Assembly: GCA_002633005.1 (NCBI GenBank)
Contig: NMRA01000614.1
Span: 158,089-222,088, forward strand
Source: Phoronis australis
Lineage: Eukaryota > Phoronida > Phoronidae
Direction: 5' to 3'
Length of the DNA stretch: 64,000 nt
Shown here: piece after piece, positions 21,153 through 34,700 of the stretch
Position numbering within the stretch: position 1 is the stretch's first letter
Layout of the letters: each line of letters opens with the position of its first letter
Notes under the pieces: model-generated
Database searches by the model: none
What the model was told of the DNA's origin: nothing
The model's input: only the letters and a program-made list of their open reading frames with translations
Translations under genes and position numbers: made by a program

Positions 21153-22963
21153 TTCTCTTTACGAACATGTGCTGAGTCGAATTACGCCGTTGAAGGAGAT
21201 CGAAGCCGCGAATGATGGTCCTCAAAACAGATAAAAAATTCCAACTACAATCATGAAGAGTTGCCAATTCTTTCTTTGATCGTGTTCATCTGTATCTCCA
21301 GGAAACTACTCACTTTAATCAACAAGGATTTAGATTACAATACGCACATGTTATTCAGTCAACCATTCGTTACCAGTTCCAGCCAAATACCGATGACTTT
21401 GGTTATCATGTTATTTCAGTTTTAGGTTGAAGACCCGAAAAGTTTAGTTGATTCACACATCAGTAACAACTAAGATAAATTCGAAAGTGATGGCTATATG
21501 GAACGTGATATACAACTGTATCTTCAACCATCTTTTACTGTACAAGTTTCAGTTGAAATGATGATCAGAATCGTTCGGTTCTCGATTATACAGCATCCTG
21601 GTGGTATGGAATGACGAGTGGACTTTTGTCTCGTTTTCTACTTTTTTCCGATTTATTTGTTTCTCCGAGGCGGACCTTTTTGCCCGCTTCGCCATATGGG
21701 GGCTCGTCTCGAGCCAGCCTGGGTGGGCGCATGCGAGTTCGTTCCTAAATGCATATTCTAGATTAGTTACTCCACCTCGCCTCGTTTTCTTAGATATACT
21801 CGGGAGATTAAGAAATGATACGTTGGCTGTGCCTGCTGCGGCACTGCCGCGTCGGCCATTTTGGCGGCGTCCAGGTAACAACGAAAGAGTAGGAGGTCAC
21901 CGCCTCGACTCGATGTCAGTCAACTTTGCTTGGTAGTATTTGTAGGAATGGGCGATTAGTGATAAACAGGTTTTAAATTGTAGCTTTCACCTCAAGTGAA
22001 AACTAGTGATTTTAAGAACCCTGTCATGCGTTTTTGGCTGTAAAACCGACTGTGTCCCTTTAAAGGTCGAATGCCGGCATGAGGTATAACCTGAAAATTC
22101 ATCGGATGAGTCGTAGAAAGGGTTATACAACTGAAGTAGCGTGTGCTCGTTACAAATAGCAATCTGCAGGTCATTATATAATCAGTACGTTACATCTTAT
22201 ACTTTATTCATGAGCTCACTTTTGGAATTAAGTCAAAAAAATGGAAATTCAAACTAAGCTAATCGAAAAATATAATGTGAAATTCAATTCATCAATATTT
22301 ATATTGTCGTAGAAGAAAAGCGAGTTGTATCTCATTTCGTATACTTGCTAAAATCCTCCATGTCGAGAAAAAATGAAGGTCCCTGGTCGGCGCTCATAGG
22401 TGTACTTCAAAATTCTCTGTTCATACTCTTTACCTCTGGTGTATACTTCCCTCTAAATTTAGCACTACACCACTAGGACTTATATGATTTAGTACAGTGT
22501 ATATAAACTTGTATTTTGAGCAGACTGAAGTGTTTTTTGTTAATCACGACTGTCTTTAAAAGTGACATCCCAGACAAATATCGTACTGTGCTAGCAAATT
22601 CCCGGCGGAGCGGGATCGCGTATATGGTCGTTTTTCCGTAAACAAATGTTATAAATCCCCATTGTTTCACGGGGAAAGAATACAGTGTTTAGTTAATAAT
22701 GGTCTGTAGGACAATTGGGCTGCCTGTGTTACGTTTTAACTTGTGCATTGAAGTATACTTTGTGCACTTGGTTTTGTTTGATACGATTGTTTTGATAAAA
22801 TGAAAAATATAAAATAAAGACCTCAATCGCATGTGTTATGACTGAAGGTTTGATCTGAAAATACAAGTAAAACAATACCTTTCCATTGCACATTTATTAT
22901 AAACCTCTCTTTCAATTATAAATATGTAAATCTTAAACCAGGGTGGAAATATAGATCCCAAAC
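21153..22963 (+). other. ERG 3' UTR and flank
   Basis: No convincing exon. The first canonical AATAAA after the stop is at 22813-22818, so a UTR of about 1.66 kb is possible. Open frames on both strands at 21549-21936 mirror each other and are not supported as genes. A tRNA-like fragment (tagcactacaccac, near 22460) resembles the repeat at 3060-3125. Confidence 0.4.
22813..22818 (+). terminator. Candidate ERG poly(A) signal
   Basis: First AATAAA seen downstream of the ERG stop codon, about 1.66 kb away. Unconfirmed; a non-canonical signal nearer the stop is possible. Confidence 0.35.
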
Positions 22964-23973
22964 CAGTGGCGGATCTAGGATATCACAAGGGGGGGGCCCA
23001 ACATTTTGTCCGGCTGTAAGCATTTGCGCAAACTGAACCACGATTGTAGATGCGCATAGCACCGAATGGGGGGAGGTCGGGAGGGGGGTTTGCCCCCCNN
23101 NNNNNNNNNNNNNNNNNNNNNNNNNNNNNNNNNNNNNNNNNNNNNNNNNNNNNNNNNNNNNNNNNNNNNNNNNNNNNNNNNNNNNNNNNNNNNNNNNNNN
23201 NNNNNNNNNNNNNNNNNNNNNNNNNNNNNNNNNNNNNNNNNNNNNNNNNNNNNNNNNNNNNNNNNNNNNNNNNNNNNNNNNNNNNNNNNNNNNNNNNNNN
23301 NNNNNNNNNNNNNNNNNNNNNNNNNNNNNNNNNNNNNNNNNNNNNNNNNNNNNNNNNNNNNNNNNNNNNNNNNNNNNNNNNNNNNNNNNNNNNNNNNNNN
23401 NNNNNNNNNNNNNNNNNNNNNNNNNNNNNNNNNNNNNNNNNNNNNNNNNNNNNNNNNNNNNNNNNNNNNNNNNNNNNNNNNNNNNNNNNNNNNNNNNNNN
23501 NNNNNNNNNNNNNNNNNNNNNNNNNNNNNNNNNNNNNNNNNNNNNNNNNNNNNNNNNNNNNNNNNNNNNNNNNNNNNNNNNNNNNNNNNNNNNNNNNNNN
23601 NNNNNNNNNNNNNNNNNNNNNNNNNNNNNNNNNNNNNNNNNNNNNNNNNNNNNNNNNNNNNNNNNNNNNNNNNNNNNNNNNNNNNNNNNNNNNNNNNNNN
23701 NNNNNNNNNNNNNNNNNNNNNNNNNNNNNNNNNNNNNNNNNNNNNNNNNNNNNNNNNNNNNNNNNNNNNNNNNNNNNNNNNNNNNNNNNNNNNNNNNNNN
23801 NNNNNNNNNNNNNNNNNNNNNNNNNNNNNNNNNNNNNNNNNNNNNNNNNNNNNNNNNNNNNNNNNNTAATTAATAAACTCACCATTTCCCTACGCTCTTA
23901 CTGTTTTATTTTTTTGCGGCAGCCAAGGGGGGGGGCCCGGGCCCCCTGGGCCCCCCCCCTAAATCCGCCTATG
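22964..23973. mobile_element. CAGnGGCGGAT element containing the assembly gap
   Basis: Left end cagtggcggatctagg, right end taaatccgcctatg, with exact 5-bp duplication CAAAC (22959-22963, 23974-23978). Inside are long G and C runs and a 768-base gap, so its interior is unknown. Confidence 0.8.
23099..23866. other. Assembly gap, 768 N
   Basis: Run of N between a C run and sequence at 23867. Open frames drawn through it have no meaning. Confidence 0.99.
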
Positions 23974-23978
23974 CAAAC

Positions 23979-24440
23979 GGACATTTTAAGTCTGGTGTGC
24001 ACGTCATCTGTTGGCCACATCACATCACCTAGAGACCCAAGTCTAAAAAGATTTCTGCCTCATCTGGGACTCGAACGCGGACCTTCTGCTAACCTCGCAG
24101 AAGGTCCCGAGCTTAAGATTTACATATTTACACACTCTTAGGAGTTACAGAGTGGAATGCCCACTACTAAAGTCTGATTGGATTTATGTGTTTGGCCATG
24201 GAGAAGGTCCTTGGGCCTGAGGTTTACTTAGTTATATGGTACACTTAAGTGTTCAAGGGAGGGTTGTCCATTACCAAGTTTGATTGAATTTCTGTGTTTG
24301 ACCGGCGTTCCCGATGGCTCAGTGGACTAGCAGAAGGTTCCTGTTTTCAGTCCTGGTCGGGCAAAAACCTTGACAGACTTATATTGATTAGGTCACCTGA
24401 TGTGGCCAACAGATGGCGTGCAGACCAGACGTAAAATGCG
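23979..24440. repeat. Inverted pair of tRNA-derived SINE-like copies
   Basis: Minus-strand copy at about 23979-24115 has a B-box-like gttcgagtccc and tail gatgtggccaacagatgacg. Plus-strand copy at about 24301-24440 has A-box-like tggctcagtggactag and tail gatgtggccaacagatggcg. Between them is a degenerate direct repeat (about 24143-24187 and 24255-24302, agtytgattgrattt). Confidence 0.68.
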
Positions 24441-25543
24441 ACTTCTTTCAAACAACAGTGTTTATTGCAACTTAACATCAAATCATAGTTCAAGTCCAAG
24501 ACAGTAATTCAGTATACAAAAATTAGGCAATAATTGCATTTACTCACTTTACTTTAATTCTAACATGTATCAGTCAATTGATTTAGTTAAAAACTGCATT
24601 AATTAATTTAGTTTCAAAGCTCAACAACCTTCTGACAAGTAACCGACCAAATTTAATCAGCAGATGTTTCATGTCAACATATCAAATAAATCCTTAATAA
24701 TACCAGAAATGCGTGGGAAAATGTGCCAAATATTTTTATCATATTAAGCACAGAATGAGTCAGAATGTATGACTCCACATTCACTAGAAACAGAAACTAG
24801 TTCATCAGCATTGGGGTGTTCATATTGAAAAGAGACCACAATAAACTCGGCCTTTTCACAACACCATGTATTGCATCAATAGATTTGTAAAATCCCAACT
24901 GTTGTCGAGGGGACTGTTTATCAGGAACTCAGATCAAAGTTCCTCCTGTGTGGAGTAGACCAGCAATGGCATCAAAGCACAAAAATATTGGCTAAAATAC
25001 ATTGATGTATCGAGGACTAAAACTGGTGATTTTTTGACCTGCATGGGTTATAAAATTGAATTATTCATAAACAAATGAGACAGGGACATTTTTACTCAGA
25101 ACATATGACAAAACAAAAGCAAAATTGATACGTTAGGTTTTTGTTCTCCAGTACCTGGTGATGAATGGACTTAGTAATTTTTTAAAAAATGGTAGATAAT
25201 TGGCCTTAGTAAGTCAGGATGCAAACGAGTACCAGAACCCTTAACGATGGACGAGATTGATATTTGGATCTAGCTTCGACTTAGAAAATGCACAAGGACT
25301 TTTTTAATGCCGAATGGTTTTTGATGGATTGAAGCATTTCTACATAAGGTTGAATCCAGCCTTGATTTACAAAATGGTGTCTTCTAGAGTTGAAATCACA
25401 CACAAAGTTTTTTGGAATGCCACATGGTTTTTCCTGAATGCACGCATTTCTACAAGAGGTACGATCCATGCTTAACTAGCAACACCTACAATAGAGTGAA
25501 TTTTGACTTTTTATTTAACAGTTATCCTAACAAAGGCACTTCG
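24441..25543. other. Convergent intergenic region
   Basis: AT-rich, between the ends of the ERG and nucleotidyltransferase genes. No exon or structured repeat seen except the two similar stretches around 25285-25340 and 25370-25460 (gacttttttaatgccgaatgg / agttttttggaatgccacatgg), a short tandem duplication. Confidence 0.45.
25510..25515 (-). terminator. Candidate poly(A) signal of the nucleotidyltransferase gene
   Basis: AATAAA on the minus strand (TTTATT on plus) 28 bases after the stop codon. Further candidates lie downstream, so a very short 3' UTR is possible but unproven. Confidence 0.35.
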
Positions 25544-25711
25544 TCAACTATCTAATTTACATGGCCATCCCCTAACATCCATAATCCATGATGTCAAAAT
25601 GTGAGGATCGACATTTTCTGATAACCGTTCTTCTCGGGCAGCCAGGTCATCTTTCAACTTGGCAATTTTTTCAGTGGCAAAATCGTAAAGAGCCTCACGA
25701 CACAGGTCACC
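25544..25711 (-). CDS. Nucleotidyltransferase gene, last exon
   Basis: 168 nt including TGA at 25546-25544, acceptor ttttgtgcag. It reads GDLCREALYDFATEKIAKL, then a charged helix and WIMDVRGWPCKLDS at the C-terminus. Confidence 0.86.
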   Translation of the reverse strand, partial: GDLCREALYDFATEKIAKLKDDLAAREERLSENVDPHILTSWIMDVRGWPCKLDS

Positions 25712-28700
25712 CTGCACAAAAGAATACAGTAAATAAAATTACAAGTACATGTGGCTCCCTCTGTCTACTGCAAATATGTACATGCCAAAAACAGAGAATT
25801 CAAAAATCCACACTTCTGGTGAAGATGAATTTTTGAATACAGGGTGAACAGAAAAGTTGGACCAACTTGCAGATATTCAGCATTTTCAAACCAGGTTAAT
25901 GTTTTTAAACAGGCCATAGTTTAATGGATCAAATTAGAAATTTCTGAAGAAGCAATCCTTAAGAAGAAGCCCACCCAGGCATTCTTCAAAGATAATTCAT
26001 GACAGTCAGAGGGAACATATTTTTCCTCTGCTCTGACTGTTTACTTTTAGGTCTATTGACTTATGGTCAATTTTGGAAATAAGAAGATACATGTTATGGT
26101 TATGAACTAGCTTATTTACAAGTGTGTGTTTTTCGCCAAATCTACAAAAATACAAATTTTAACTGGTAGTATAAGTACATATTTTATGAAAGTAAAAAGC
26201 CTGTAGAATTTGATTTTGACTTTTTACCAATCTCAGATTAATTGCTCGTCTTAGATGGATTTTCTTTTTTGAAAACGTGAGCAACTAAAATAAGATGCAC
26301 CAGTCATTTGATTTTCAAAAAAATCACAGACCAGAAACTAATTTTTACTCTTGTGTTTCACTGCTGCAGTTTGTGTACAAGCCGAACACGAGGACGTTCT
26401 AACAAACATTGCCAAATATTGAATAAAACAGAGTTAGGTGACAATAAAACATTTTGTTAATTACTTCAGGCCTGTACAAACACAACATTAATTTGAAAAC
26501 CTGTAATCTTTTGCTCAGAAAATATAAACAAACTTGCTGAGATTTGAAAAAAAATAAACAGCAATGAGCTTGTTACCTCTAGAGGGGCTTTCCTGATCTT
26601 CATAATGAACTCCCTCTCACTCTCTGTACATCTGACAGGGGGCGCCTTTCTGTTCAGCATGTACCCAAGGCTGTACAGCTTGTGGAATATCTGTTGTAAC
26701 ACACCGAGGCATAAACAATGCCAGCAACACACAAAGATCAAGAGAGATAAAATTCATAATATTCTGCACTGGCTTTGCAGAAGTTCTGCAAATCAGTGCG
26801 TAATATTCTGCATGGCAAAAAAATGAACTGCAATTAAGAAAATACTAATGGAGCAAATAAAAACTTAAGTTACACTGTAAACATGTACAGCCCAAGGTGT
26901 AGATTTGTATCAAATCATTTTTATGGTCCAAAGTAGATATGAGAAATGTGAGGAACCATTCCACCCACTTTGAGACTAAATAAGAAAGTCTCATTTGAAA
27001 AACGAAAGTGTTCTAGAGAGAGCCAATCAGCAAAAGAAGAGGGCTCAGTCCAACATGGTACTGTTGATCCTGTCGCTAAGTCTGTAGTATCAAACTTGAT
27101 TAATTCTCCTAGGCAGTTAGGGGGATTTCACGTATAGCTTCGCTGTCATTATTCAAATGCATTGTGGGGTGTTTTTCAACTCTTAAAAAATCCGGTGACA
27201 TCACAGAAAAGTTGGGGATGTTAACTGATTCAAAATTTGTGTTTTAGGAGGTGGAATTTGATTTCAGCATGATTGGATGGCCATCTGCTTCAAGAAAGAC
27301 TTGAAATACTATGCCATGCACCTATTGGGTGCATGTTGAGGCTCATTTTTAAACTTACAATGTTCTATAATGGTTGCTTTGTCGTACTCACGCTAAAAAG
27401 CATGTTGCTTTCAATTCTGGTACATGCAACTGACTAGCGTTGTCTTCCGTCTTATTGTTTACACGTCACCGAGTAACCCGTGATGTCACCAGATGTTTAC
27501 GAGCCGACAACCATCCCATAATGCATTTGAAAAACATTTTGATTCGACATTGTTACAGCAGTGTGTGGCTATATATCAACACTACTTACCTGGTAGAACA
27601 GTTTCCTCTCCCTTGGAGTGTGGATGTGTTTCTTGCCCTCAATCATTACCATATTGTTCTTAATTAGTCCTAGGTACTGTCTAATTGCTGTCTCCGTCAC
27701 AAACTCAGACTTCCGATCAGCCAATGCCTAAAACAACAAGTAAACTAAAGATAAAATTTTCAATTGAAGTGACATTTGTCAGTGAGAAAAACGGTTTCTG
27801 AGATCAGCCCCAAAGCGGAAACAAATTCACAACGTCAGTGGTCACATTCTAACACTTTGGTGACAGAGCTAAATTCCATTTGATAAATTGCAGAGTATTT
27901 TAAGACTTGGTTAAGTCCCCAGCCTTGGTATCGGAGAACGGCTAGAAGACAACGACAAGAATTAGTAATTTGCTACAAAAACACAATGGATCTTGTTATT
28001 CTATATAGCTGGTCTAAGCTACTGACAAGACAACAACTAGATTCACGTAATTGATAAAACTTTTTTCAATCAAAGTTGATTCATGTTATGTCACCAAACC
28101 AAATAACGATTTTTCAATTTCTCCCAGCTTTTCCGGTTTTACAAGTCTGTGTTAAGAAAACTCGGGACTAGGATTAATGGAGCATTCCACCCACTCACTT
28201 GCATTATAGTGACATCTGTGTTCAAATATAGAATTAGCCGCTGACATAATTCCTAGACCAAAAATTTTTAAGTCCATCTCAGAATTCAAAAACCAACAAA
28301 AATGACAGTCAACTGCACATGTGACGTCTTCACCTATGTTCGATTACGAAGACAACTGGATGGCAAAACACAGAGTTGACTGTCCGGAAATGATGTTGCA
28401 GCAATGGTTAATATCCTCTACTCATAGCCGTGCTGTTCCAAAAAAGGGTTTTCTATCAGTGCTACAATTTTCTGAGTGTTGAGCCTTGGGAGTGTCTCTG
28501 TAAAACATACTTGGGTTTAAGGCAAAATTAACTTTTTTGAAATCTCTTATTTTGGGGAAAAACACACCCCGTGCTGATGAAACGTCAACAGCAAAACCAA
28601 TTTGAAGGTTAGAAACTCACGCCCGAAAGTACAACTTTCCGACGTAACAACATGGGTAGCGCACCATAGGGTGCTGGGGGGGGGGGGGNNNGGGGGGGGG

Positions 28701-31700
28701 GGGGCTATAGCCCCCTCACTTATTTCAGTGCTGCACTGCCCATGAACAACACATGCTGACTTCAAGAATGGCACTTCTGAAAAATGTTCCATCACAGCTG
28801 CCTCCAAACAAGTGGAATTGATGTCAAGTTCGTGCTGGCAAGATCTGTCTAAGTAGCTTACGTACCTGCCAAGCCTTACTGGTGTATTCCAAATTGTCAG
28901 CGAACAAAAGCTGAAACAACATACAGTATTACAAATGGCAATTGCTACAAACATTTGCGAATAACTTAAATCAAAAAAAATACAAAGTACTGGTTTACCG
29001 AGTCACTCAGAATGTGTTTATAACGTGAAAGAGACCTGAAAGAGATCCCCATACTCAAATAGACCATTCAAAGCCTTGGTAAGAACAAGGAGAGTCAAAA
29101 TGCCATCAATTTATGACAAGGTTTGCCAATCCTTCCAAAACCGAACTGCTTTATATAAATCACAAAATGTTCTCCGAAGTCATTTTGATTGAACAAACCA
29201 AGTGTCAGGTTGGCAAGGACACTTTTTCAACCAGTTTGTGAGAGCTAAATCGGCTTATTTCATAAATTCATTACTTAAGCATTGATAAGGATCCAATGCT
29301 CTTTCAGGCAACCCATGCATATTCCCAGTCATTAAGCCAGTCACCAAAAGAGGTAGCTGTGTACAACTCTGAAACATTCGACAAAGAACTCCATTGTGAA
29401 AACTCGAAAGCGACTTTCAGTTAACCCAAATTCAAGTTTTGCTGAGCAAGAAGGGCTGACTTGACAAAGGCAAGATGTAATTTCTTTCATTCACGGACAT
29501 TTTGCAATGTAGGACATTTTGCAATGTAGGACATTTTGCAATGTAGGACATTTTGCAATGTAGGACATTTTGCAATGTAGGACATTTTTGCAATGTAGGA
29601 CATTTTGCAATGTAGGACATTTTGCAATGTAGGACATTTTGCAATGTAGGACATTTTGCAATGTAGGACATTTTGCAATGTAGGACATTTTTGCATTAAT
29701 CATTTGACTATCCCACCGCTGGTAATTTGACAACAAAAATTATGATCGTCAACAAAATGAGAATGCAACTGTGTTAAATCTCCACTCCAAGACACAACTG
29801 AACCCCAGGTGGTGCTGACCGCTGTCCACTCAATATTCTAAAGAATTTTCACCATAATATGTTAAGTTTCCTACACTCTTAAACAGACCTCTAACAATTG
29901 GTGTTTTTCGACCCCTGACCCTTGCATCTGCTGCAGTTAATGTGTCTTAATTCACATTCCCCACCGAGACCCCGCTTTACCTCCAGTATCACCACACTTC
30001 CCTTCCACAGCATTTCGCAGAAAAGGCGTGCCTCGTAGGCCCCATACTCGAACGACTTGGTGGGTCCCCTACTCTCAAAACACTCCGGTAATCTTTGACT
30101 GGATGAATACGCCACCTGAAACCAGATGTATCTGGAGTATATTTACCATTATCAAGTATTTGGTGAAATTGAACTTCAAAAGAGTGATAAGTTTGCTAGT
30201 ACGCTCAAAAGCAGACAACTAAAAACATACGCTACAATAGGCCCATCCCAAATTACTCAGCGATAGAACTCTCCTTTGTTCTGGAGATAAGAAAGCACGT
30301 GACCTAGTTTTGGAAATCACGCACATTTTCGTGTCTCTCATTGATGTCAGGAAAGTAAAAAATATCAGATCATGCATCCATGGATATTTGTCCACTTTAT
30401 CAAACTTTTTCACGTCGGAGTTGCAGCCCATGGACATCAGAGGGAAGAATAGAGCAATGCAACCGAGAAAACTTGTAAACAGACAACAATTAACATGTGA
30501 AATTCCAGTGGCATGAAAACAAGGCAGCAAATGTGCGTGACGGATGTTTACAGCATTGTGGATATACAGTGTGATTCGCGTGGCGCTGTGTAATCTGGGA
30601 GAGTCCTTTTCAAAGTCATCGTTTATCATAAACACAATGGTTCAATAACAGAGTATAATATTCAAAATGATATCGCTTGATTACAAATTAATCGTGTACA
30701 CTCACCATCGGTTCATGAGCATAGATGACCACATAATCAACATCACTCTCTGGTGTTGACAGATTGTACAAGAAGCTGCCTGCCTGGGCTACCATGAGGA
30801 TCTGTTCGGGAGCCATCTTGGAAACTTGATCGCCTATTCTATTCATGATACTTCTAAGCTTTGCCTTATTTTGGGCGTCTTGAAAGATAAAATGTCAAGT
30901 AAACTGAAAAGTAACAAACGACAAATCCATTCCAGCTCTATGTAGATACCCTGAGATGGAAAGATGAGAGAGATGCAATTTGGGGATTTCATCTACAGTG
31001 CTGATGCCCTTTTCAAATGCATTGTGGGAGACTTGTCGTCTCATAAACATCTAGTGACATCAATATAACATGGTGTGTGTGTACAAAATAATGCGAAACA
31101 ACACTTTGGTGCAAGTATGACAATGCAAAAATAAAAGACTGAACATGAGTCTCAAAAAGCCTCAAATAACTACACACTAGCAAACCTGTTGTATGAGAGC
31201 TCATGCTGAAGTTAAATTTCCCCACGTAAATCATTAATCCCACAATGCATTAGAAGAACAACAGGGGGTAACTTATAATCACATGAAAAACCAAGTAGTC
31301 CAATTAAGGTCACAAAAGAGGTGATTGTCGCCAAGTTGCCAAGGCATTTTGTTCAAAAAAGCTTAGAGTATATTTGTGTAGGTTTTAAAAAAATGTAGGC
31401 GGAAGATTTTTTCTTTTAACAGTGAAGCGCAGGTTTCAAAATGCATCGGGCACACACCAGAACCAATTCTTCTAGTTTGTTTGGCCTGACTAGCATAACA
31501 TTCATGTGCAAAATGCTGATATTCTGGTCCATCACGAGTGGACACCAAGGGCAAACAGAGCTTAACCACAAATCACGCCAATGGATTCATGTAAACAGTA
31601 AGAAGGCAGATCTAACATCTGATTTGGAGTTGGACTATAAGAAGATGATTCAGGTGTCTGAATGCTGTAAATTCAGAAAATTTTGATAAGCGTCAACAAA

Positions 31701-34700
31701 TGACACGGTGAACAAAGCATAAGTATTATTCACTTTGGGCTTAATGTGCAGTTAATCCCCGACTTAGGCTACAATAAGTGCCCCCTTAGGCTACAATAAG
31801 TGCCCCCAAAACGAATTTTTCTAAGCGCCCTGGGTGCTTATTAGGGCGAATACGGTACACATAAAGTAGACAAGCATTGAATAAAAAAATTCGATCATTT
31901 GATCAAGGAAACATTAAAACAACATTGTCTGGAATGGCTTACCAACTATTTGAAGAAGCGGTTTGACCTCAACATCGCTGAGTCTCACATGACTCAGCCA
32001 ACTCCCAACCTGCTTCTGGAGATTGTCTGGCTTGGAAAACGTAAATGTCTGCACAGCTTTATCAATGGATGTTTTCCATTCAAGGACAAGGTCAAAAATC
32101 TCTCGCTTACTGGTTGATCGATCTCTATCGTCCTTTAAAGTAAGTACAAATCAGAAAAAGATGCTTCATTAAAAACCATACTAATGATAAACAACACGAG
32201 ACAGAGAAAAGTAGCAATACTACCACAAGGTGGCGCCAGCACGCAAGTCCTTAATCACACAGCACTGTAGGGGCATTTTAATGATCTAACGGTCAACAAA
32301 CCCTCACTTTCTGTCAAAACTTTAGGCCACTTGTTATAAGAAAATCAGTCTCATCTTGCTCTTTAGAAATAATTTCAAGTCTTAAGAAGAACTGTTGGGT
32401 TGTTAATTGTTTTGGACAAAGGTCATGCACTTTGCTCGTCGCGGCCGTTAGTTTCAGTCAAAGAAGCAGCATCACCGTCAGGGGAATTACAAGAGTTTCA
32501 TTCTGACAAATTCAAATTCACAGAAACGAGAACACAACAGCATCATGTCAGAAGAGTAAATATGCCTGTGGAGTAATTCTCGATACTACGACATAGCTTA
32601 TAACAGTGGAAAATTATTTGTACAAGCCAAGTCAAGCTCATATTAAGGTCTAGGTGGGCAACACAACAAAGTCTCCACTAACACTAACAGCCATCTCTGA
32701 CCTCAAGTATCCTGCAAGTCGCCCATGTAAGTATACAGTCACGTTTACCACTTGCGCCTTTCAGCAGCTCTGCATAGTTATGAGCGAGCAAGTGGGAAAT
32801 AGATTTTAGCTTGGATGCCAACCACAAACCACAGATGGCAGTCAAAACAGTAAATGCAGACCGCATGTGCTGGTGACAGGTCAATGAAATAAATAAAACG
32901 GACTAAAGCTTCAAAACATTTGGACTACATGTAGAGGCATTCAAAACGGAATTATTTATTGTATTTTTCATGTTTAGTTTTTGTTATGCCTCCCCCATAC
33001 AAAGCTAATGAGGCCACACTAATGAGTTTCTGGCAGGAAAATGGTCCTATTTGGCCAACAGTCTCACAGGTCACTGGGCGTTGGCATAACAAATCACCAA
33101 TAGATGCATTGCCACTCCTGATCCAATAACAAATCACCCAATTTTATTGAACATCAGAATAGAACTCAATCAGCAGAATCAGACAAGCATCTCTTGACAT
33201 GTGCTAAGGCATAAGAGCTAAAACTGCTGACAAAAAATTCCGAAACCCGCGACTCAATACTGCCTTAAACTAAGGCCCTTTGATGAATTGATCTTAAGCC
33301 GTTGAGAGATCATTTCTGATCTAAGTATGCATAAGCAAACAAGTGGAGGTCAATTTTGCAGCAGCCAGTGGTCTATTTCAAATGTCTTCCAAATCAAAAT
33401 TGCTTAAGTTGAGGGGAATGAGCTTTCACTTATAAAATACTAGAGACGTGGATCTTCAAACACTGGCATGAGGAAGAGCAAAAAACATAAATCCCATATT
33501 AACAGGTTTGTATTGAAGCAAACCTTATACAATGCTGTGATCTTCTCCAATAAGGCTTCTGCATATGAACTACTTGAGACATCTGGTGATAGAAAATTTA
33601 AGACTTTTCCATTCAAGCTCTGACTAGCGTACTGAAGAAGCCTGTGAAAAAATAAGAGCATCAGTAGGCAAAAAGCATAAAACTGATTAGAAGGTAACAC
33701 GGACATTTTGATTCCCCTCCAATTTGAAAGCATTAAACCACCAAAAAAAATTAAAGTGTTCTAAGCATTATCTATTGATAATTAGTTATCACACTAACGT
33801 GTTTTAAAGGTAGCAGCAGTTTTGTAAAACAATAAATTTTCATTAACTGCAGTTAACTGCCAAAAATTCTCTTAAAATTCATTATACCTTTTTGGTATGA
33901 AAAAACCATGTCACAAATTTACTGTTTATGGCATGTACCATTTGTATTGTGGCATGCCACAACTAAAAAACATCACATGAAACATGTCACATGTGAGAAT
34001 GCAATGTGCCATAGGTCACATGGAACGTGAGTCTTTAAACGCTAATTGATATTACCCTGTCTGGAAACTCTCAGCAAAATATTTTTCTAAGTTGCGATAC
34101 TTACAGACAGGAATTATTCACAACAGGGTTTGACATTTTGCAACCGTTGTCTAGCTTAAGATTATGCTAAGCAGATAATCAAATTTACAGCTTTCAGTTT
34201 ACAGGCCGAGCCTCCAAACAGGGAAGTAACCATGCTCAACTGCAGAGGGATATCTATGACGCCAAGAACAATCATGCCGTTGACTAGCATCTCTACCTGC
34301 AAGAATTACAGAAGTCTCTTAGCGTGACATCATCTCTCATTTTGAATTGGCCGGTCTTTTTCTTTCTGCCGAGACCCCCCGCTGCCTGGCCTCGACATTC
34401 TTCTATAAATCCCCGCACACCTGAAACAGTAAGAACAGCGATAGAGCGCAACCCCTCAACTAGGATGGGAGTGCATCAATGTTTATTATTAAAGGAAGAC
34501 TTGCCTTTCGGAAAAAAAAAACAAAACAGTGATGATAAAGTGTTCCTTGAATTTCTATGGATGAGAACAGTCGTTTTTAAAACAATTAGCAAAATCCTTC
34601 ATGCGAACAAAATTTCCAACTACCACCTATTTCCTATAATAGTTTTTACTAAATTTCCTACAGTATCTAATTTCTTTCATAACTTTCATCATAACTTTTT

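Noticed and set aside
21549-21936. Paired open frames of about 110 codons on both strands
   Set aside because: They lie in the ERG 3' flank, mirror each other, have no splice context and no family likeness.
22983-24141. Long open frames of 267-363 codons on both strands
   Set aside because: They run through the 768-base N gap; almost all residues are undetermined.
29432-29736. Three overlapping minus-strand open frames with a repeated peptide
   Set aside because: They are produced by the 17-bp minisatellite, which has no stop in any minus frame; no gene context.
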